DNA from: Microcaldota archaeon
GTDB taxonomy: Archaea > Micrarchaeota > Micrarchaeia > Micrarchaeales > CABMGC01
Assembly: GCA_021817505.1 (NCBI GenBank)
Contig: JAKAUU010000027.1
Span: 1 to 35,636 of the forward strand
Direction of reading: 5' to 3'
Length of the DNA stretch: 35,636 nt
This document shows positions 32,737 through 35,636 of this stretch, piece after piece. The position numbers and the translations under genes were made by a program. The notes under the pieces are model-generated. The model saw only the letters and a program-made list of their open reading frames with translations. It was not told the DNA's origin and did no database searches. The stretch's first letter is position 1. Every line of letters starts with the position of its first letter.

Positions 32737-34078
32737 TGTATAACCTTGGTCTCTTCAACTCTTCCTCACTCAACCCGAAGACAAGAGGTTCTAGAACAAT
32801 CTCATCCTCATCATCCGCTACGCTCAAGCGAACGCTTCCAACAGGCACGCTTGTCTGTACTGTCATACTGCCATGTCCCTGCCCTGCATTTTTGATTATC
32901 TCCATCGGCGTAATCACGTCTGCATCAACGATTCGCGGCATGCTTCTTCCGGTATTAACATGCTCACGCATCCTGGACTCCGAATCAATTGGCTTGATCG
33001 CATCAGGGTCTTTTCTGCCCGCGGTCTTAACCGTGCTTTGCGGTACCTGCTGCATCCCGTCCCGTATAATGCACACTGCATCACTGCCAGCTTCCTGCGA
33101 CGTCCCAGCGCCTCTCGCTATGATCTCTTGAACTTCCAACGGGGAGAACTTCACCGCACCGTCCTCCTCATCTTCTCCAGACCTTTTTTCATTGGGATGT
33201 ACAGTCTTTCCCGCATCTGAATCAGCTCCATCAACGTACTGTACCGTATTATGCACGGCTAAAGTTCCCAGCCTTACCTCTATGACTGACAGCTCCCTTA
33301 TTATGCCCATGGAGAGCGTGCTGCCTCCTACCACTGCAAGCCTGCTGAGGAATTCCCTGTCCTGCTTGGGAAGCCTCTCCGCTATCTCCACCTCGTCGTT
33401 TACTATGCTCTCCTGAACAGACCTTGGAGGAGCGGCATTTTCAAACTTCACAAGGTTTGTGCCCAGCCTTGCAGAAAGGCAGTTCCCATCATCATCCTTT
33501 ATCTCGGAGATATCCTCCTTGAGGCTCTTCACCTCCTTTTCAGACATCGGCATCCTGTAAAGGTCCCTCATTTTTTTATCCGCAAGCTCCTTCATTGTTT
33601 TATTTGCATCTTTCGCAACATTGCCAAGTTCCTTCATGAGTTCCTTCAGCTGTGTCTCCCTCTCAATCCTTGACGGGTTTGTAGCTTCGGGAAACTGCTT
33701 TGCTATGCTCTCCCTTGCATCAGCAAGAAAGTTCTTATATACATTCAAATCGACGAACAGCTTTACGTTTGCAGATGATATGCTCTTAAGGTGCCTGTCA
33801 AGCCTTTCACGTTCCTTAAGCTCCTTCGCACGCCCATGCTCGTCTTCCGCAGGCACCATTGGCATTTCCATCTGCATTATCTGTCCGGCAAGCCTGCTCA
33901 CACTAGTTGCCCTACTGCCTATATTCTCCAGTATGAACTCCCTCTGTTTTGAAAACGCCTCTGCGGAAGGGCTTTTCCCTATCCTGAGAAGGTCTCCAAA
34001 AACCTGCGAATGCCCATCTGCTATGTTCTTCACATCCTTACTTACTCTATCTCCCATAACTTCAATTGCGGTTGCCAT
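32711..34078 (-). CDS. Coiled-coil island protein, paralogue 3
   Basis: About 455 aa from ATG 34076-34078, which follows GAGAGGAAGG; an upstream TTG would add five residues. The core again shows SISSANVKLFVDLNVYKNFL, SIAKQFPEATNPSRI, DANKTMKELADKK, LYRMPMSEKEVKSL and LSARLGTNLVKFENA, in the same order as in the other two island proteins. A longer C-terminal half is polar, with an acidic stretch (GEDEEDG) and EIVLEPLVFGLSEEEL near the end. It is the longest of the three, and its stop overlaps the next gene. It is probably a founding or diverged copy of a family amplified in this lineage. No known function. Confidence 0.6.
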   Translation of the reverse strand: MATAIEVMGDRVSKDVKNIADGHSQVFGDLLRIGKSPSAEAFSKQREFILENIGSRATSVSRLAGQIMQMEMPMVPAEDEHGRAKELKERERLDRHLKSISSANVKLFVDLNVYKNFLADARESIAKQFPEATNPSRIERETQLKELMKELGNVAKDANKTMKELADKKMRDLYRMPMSEKEVKSLKEDISEIKDDDGNCLSARLGTNLVKFENAAPPRSVQESIVNDEVEIAERLPKQDREFLSRLAVVGGSTLSMGIIRELSVIEVRLGTLAVHNTVQYVDGADSDAGKTVHPNEKRSGEDEEDGAVKFSPLEVQEIIARGAGTSQEAGSDAVCIIRDGMQQVPQSTVKTAGRKDPDAIKPIDSESRMREHVNTGRSMPRIVDADVITPMEIIKNAGQGHGSMTVQTSVPVGSVRLSVADDEDEIVLEPLVFGLSEEELKRPRLYNAFGKRTK

Positions 34079-34105
34079 GATCCTTCCTCTCAATTCCTAT
34101 TTTTC

Positions 34106-34117
34106 CTATTTAAAAGT
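34106..34117 (-). promoter_or_regulatory. TATA-like box for island paralogue 3
   Basis: ACTTTTAAATAG on the minus strand, centred near 34111, predicts transcription from near 34084, close to the ATG at 34078. Confidence 0.45.
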
Positions 34118-34136
34118 GCAATCAATGCTGCGCTTA

Positions 34137-34640
34137 TCAGCGCCTTTTCAGCGAGCTTATAAGCGCTTCGGCCCTTTCCGATCTGCGCTTATCAAACGTG
34201 TACGCGTAACGGACCTGTCTAGGCTTGTAAATATCTGCACGCAGTATCAAGCAGCCATATGTGCCTTCAAAGCATGCGTTGCTTGCAAGGACCGTGCTTG
34301 TTCCAGGGATACGCACCGATCTGTTCCCTGAAGATAAACCAATGAATGCATCACGCGATATGTCTCTCGTTATCGCACCGTGCCTGTCCAGTTCCCTGTA
34401 TTCCATATGCTCTATGCCTGTCTGTGATGTAAGTGTCCAGCCTGCCTTCCATGCCGCCGACCTGAAAAAGACGCTCTCCGCATACTGCACCTCAAAATCG
34501 TCAGGAGACGCGAGCCTGCACCCTCTTTCACGCAGTGTGTCTTCAAGGATCTTGACGTACAGCGGAAGCATAGGTATCTTCTCTTCAGATATGTGCACCG
34601 ATACCTCTTTGTCTATAGGCCTAAGCGTTGCTCCTACCAT
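34137..34640 (-). CDS. Uncharacterised alpha/beta protein, 167 aa
   Basis: A soluble protein starting at ATG 34638-34640 with GGTGAGATC just upstream as a strong ribosome binding site. It mixes helices (LPLYVKILEDTLRERG near 25-40) with strands (GWTLTSQTGIEHMEYREL, STVLASNACFEGTYGCLI), and ends in a basic helix (DKRRSERAEALISSLKRR). Two Cys lie close together in the second half (NACFEGTYGC). No signal or membrane helix. It is 82 nt after the gene at 34723 and 59 nt before the next gene's start, all on the minus strand. I do not recognise the family. Confidence 0.5.
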   Translation of the reverse strand: MVGATLRPIDKEVSVHISEEKIPMLPLYVKILEDTLRERGCRLASPDDFEVQYAESVFFRSAAWKAGWTLTSQTGIEHMEYRELDRHGAITRDISRDAFIGLSSGNRSVRIPGTSTVLASNACFEGTYGCLILRADIYKPRQVRYAYTFDKRRSERAEALISSLKRR

Positions 34641-34722
34641 GATCTCACCAAATTCTCAATCCTGCCGTCCTGATCTTTTCCATCGGCGATTCGGTTTTGG
34701 CTGCCATATGCTCCCATCTTTA

Positions 34723-35052
34723 TTATCTGACGAGCCTGCTGAACTGAACCACATTGGTCCTGCCAGGCATCTTGACTGCAAGTACCGGTATCGCAGTGCT
34801 ATTTATCACAGGCACAACCTCCCCCATATCAGTTGTCCTGTGCATTCTGCGATTCATATGCCATACAAAATCAGGATCACCGCATGCTTTCACGGTCTCC
34901 TGGAGCGTAGCTACCCTGAATCCCCGTTCATTAAGCACCGCTTTAACCGGCTTTCCATGGCTATCATCAATAAAAACCAGGAAAAAGTCCGTTTTGCCAA
35001 TCGCGTATACCTCAACATCGTGTTTCTTCTGGGGCTTCATTATTGTTATCAT
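34723..35052 (-). CDS. Uncharacterised small alpha/beta protein, 109 aa
   Basis: From ATG 35050-35052, or from the in-frame ATG at 35040 (MKPQKKHDVEV). The beta-rich N-terminal half includes DVEVYAIGKTDFFLVFIDDS; a helix (LQETVKACGDPDFVW) and a last beta pair (VVPVINSTAIPVLAVKM) follow. No signal, membrane helix or metal motif is visible. A TATA-like CATAATTTTT (35065-35076) fits the later start, and GTTTAAGAATG (35082-35092) the earlier. It is the first minus-strand gene of the accessory island and is divergent from the eL40 gene. No family recognised. Confidence 0.45.
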   Translation of the reverse strand: MITIMKPQKKHDVEVYAIGKTDFFLVFIDDSHGKPVKAVLNERGFRVATLQETVKACGDPDFVWHMNRRMHRTTDMGEVVPVINSTAIPVLAVKMPGRTNVVQFSRLVR

Positions 35053-35188
35053 GACGTCAACAAGGAAAAATTATGACCATCCTCATTCTTAAACTTGTGC
35101 GTCTGCCGTTATTCTGTCCGTCATGCGCCGATATGTGGCAAAACGCACCTTGCATGTATTGTCAATGAAAAATGCAAACAGCACAAGA

Positions 35189-35199
35189 TTTTTAATAAT
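35189..35199 (+). promoter_or_regulatory. TATA-like box for the eL40 gene
   Basis: TTTTTAATAAT lies 66 nt upstream of the ATG at 35260 and predicts a start near 35221 with a leader of about 39 nt. Confidence 0.45.
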
Positions 35200-35259
35200 G
35201 CTCCTTCATAGTTACAGGTAGTTAGGTTCTATTCTTAGATCCAAAAATAAGTGCTTATC

Positions 35260-35412
35260 ATGGGAAAGTTTCCAATAGCAGATGCACAGCTGACCAAGAC
35301 CTGGATTTGCAGGAAGTGCAAAGGCAGGAACAGGGCAGGCGTGGAGAAATGCAAGAGATGCGGCTACAAATACCTGCGCCCTAAGAGAAAGGAGAAGAGA
35401 GTAAAGAAGTAG
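35260..35412 (+). CDS. rpl40e: Ribosomal protein eL40
   Basis: A 50-aa protein missed by size filters. It has the four-cysteine zinc ribbon of eL40: CRKC (17-20) and CKRC (31-34), followed by a basic tail with YKYLRPKRKEKRVKK. In eukaryotes this protein is fused to ubiquitin; archaeal copies are free, as here. It is part of the large ribosomal subunit. It begins at ATG 35260 and is followed 27 nt later by a winged-helix gene on the same strand. Confidence 0.92.
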   Translation: MGKFPIADAQLTKTWICRKCKGRNRAGVEKCKRCGYKYLRPKRKEKRVKK

Positions 35413-35439
35413 TGACTGATGTTTCTCTGAAGTGAGATG

Positions 35440-35636
35440 ATGGTAGATTTAAACCCTATAGAAACACTCGTAGTGCAGTCTATGAAAGAGATAGGCGCAA
35501 CAAGCGAGGAGAAGAAGAAGACAGCTGACGACATTGCAAAGAAGTGCAACAGGCCGAAGAGCATGGTGAACAATGCCCTTGTATCATTGACGCAGAAGAA
35601 CGTTGTTAAGAGAGTCGCAAGGGAAAAGGCATCAGG
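35440..35636 (+). CDS. Winged-helix protein, N-terminal part (runs off the window)
   Basis: The reading frame is open from ATG 35437 or 35440 to the window end, about 65 residues. The later ATG gives better spacing to the AAGTGAG at 35430-35436. The visible part has a helix ETLVVQSMKEIGA, a Lys-rich linker (EEKKKTADDIAKKC), a probable recognition helix (RPKSMVNNALVSLTQKN) and the start of a wing (VVKRVAREKAS). That is a winged-helix DNA-binding domain of the kind found in many archaeal regulators. It lies 27 nt after eL40, so it could be cotranscribed. The effector domain, if any, is outside the window. Confidence 0.65.
   Translation, partial: MVDLNPIETLVVQSMKEIGATSEEKKKTADDIAKKCNRPKSMVNNALVSLTQKNVVKRVAREKAS

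Overview
The window is archaeal. It carries archaeal or eukaryote-like information genes (topoisomerase VI subunit B, a Krr1/Dim2-type KH protein, aIF2 gamma, ribosomal proteins eS6 and eL40, a two-ring Cdc48/VAT ATPase). Many starts lie about 25-30 nt downstream of archaeal TATA boxes, often with almost no leader, and GTG/TTG starts and ATA/AGG codons are frequent. The many lineage-specific membrane and coiled-coil families and a possible thermopsin-like secreted protein suggest a DPANN-type, perhaps acidophilic, Micrarchaeota/ARMAN-like lineage. That placement is inference, not proof.

Layout. 1-1446 (minus): a GTG-started coiled-coil protein followed by the N-terminus of what looks like a FlaI/GspE-type pilus ATPase. 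1688-20319 (plus, with one gene reversed): an apparent type IV secretion-like locus. It starts with a short VirB2-like pilin having its own promoter and a hairpin terminator, then a polytopic membrane protein, then six consecutive paralogous VirB6/TrbL-like membrane proteins (3067-10531). A tiny membrane protein and a reversed secreted-protein gene follow. Next come a membrane-anchored charged protein, two proteins that look like detached VirB4 N-terminal/VirB3 regions, a VirB4/HerA-like ATPase, and a set of small accessory proteins (helical, zinc-finger/membrane, coiled-coil winged helix, 48-aa basic). The locus ends with an 809-aa protein that has a large glycosylation-site-rich outer domain and a cytosolic winged-helix domain. 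No relaxase or VirD4 coupling protein is visible, so DNA or protein transport, or a surface appendage, are all open.

20335-28126 is mostly core information processing: top6B and the KH protein on the minus strand; a winged-helix regulator with palindromic elements in its leader and a DHH/DHHA1 phosphoesterase on the plus strand; then eS6-aIF2 gamma and Cdc48 on the minus strand.

28219-35052 (minus) is an accessory island. It has one anchored secreted protein, three paralogous coiled-coil proteins that share an ENVKLF core motif and a P-[LV]-V-F tail motif, a winged-helix-like protein overlapping one of them, and two unknown proteins. The window ends with eL40 and a truncated winged-helix gene on the plus strand.

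The most interesting system is the secretion-like locus: six different VirB6-like subunits, a split VirB4 and a single VirB2-like pilin suggest a hetero-oligomeric envelope machine. No stretch longer than 300 bases lacks a gene, and I saw no CRISPR array, insertion sequence, tRNA or rRNA.
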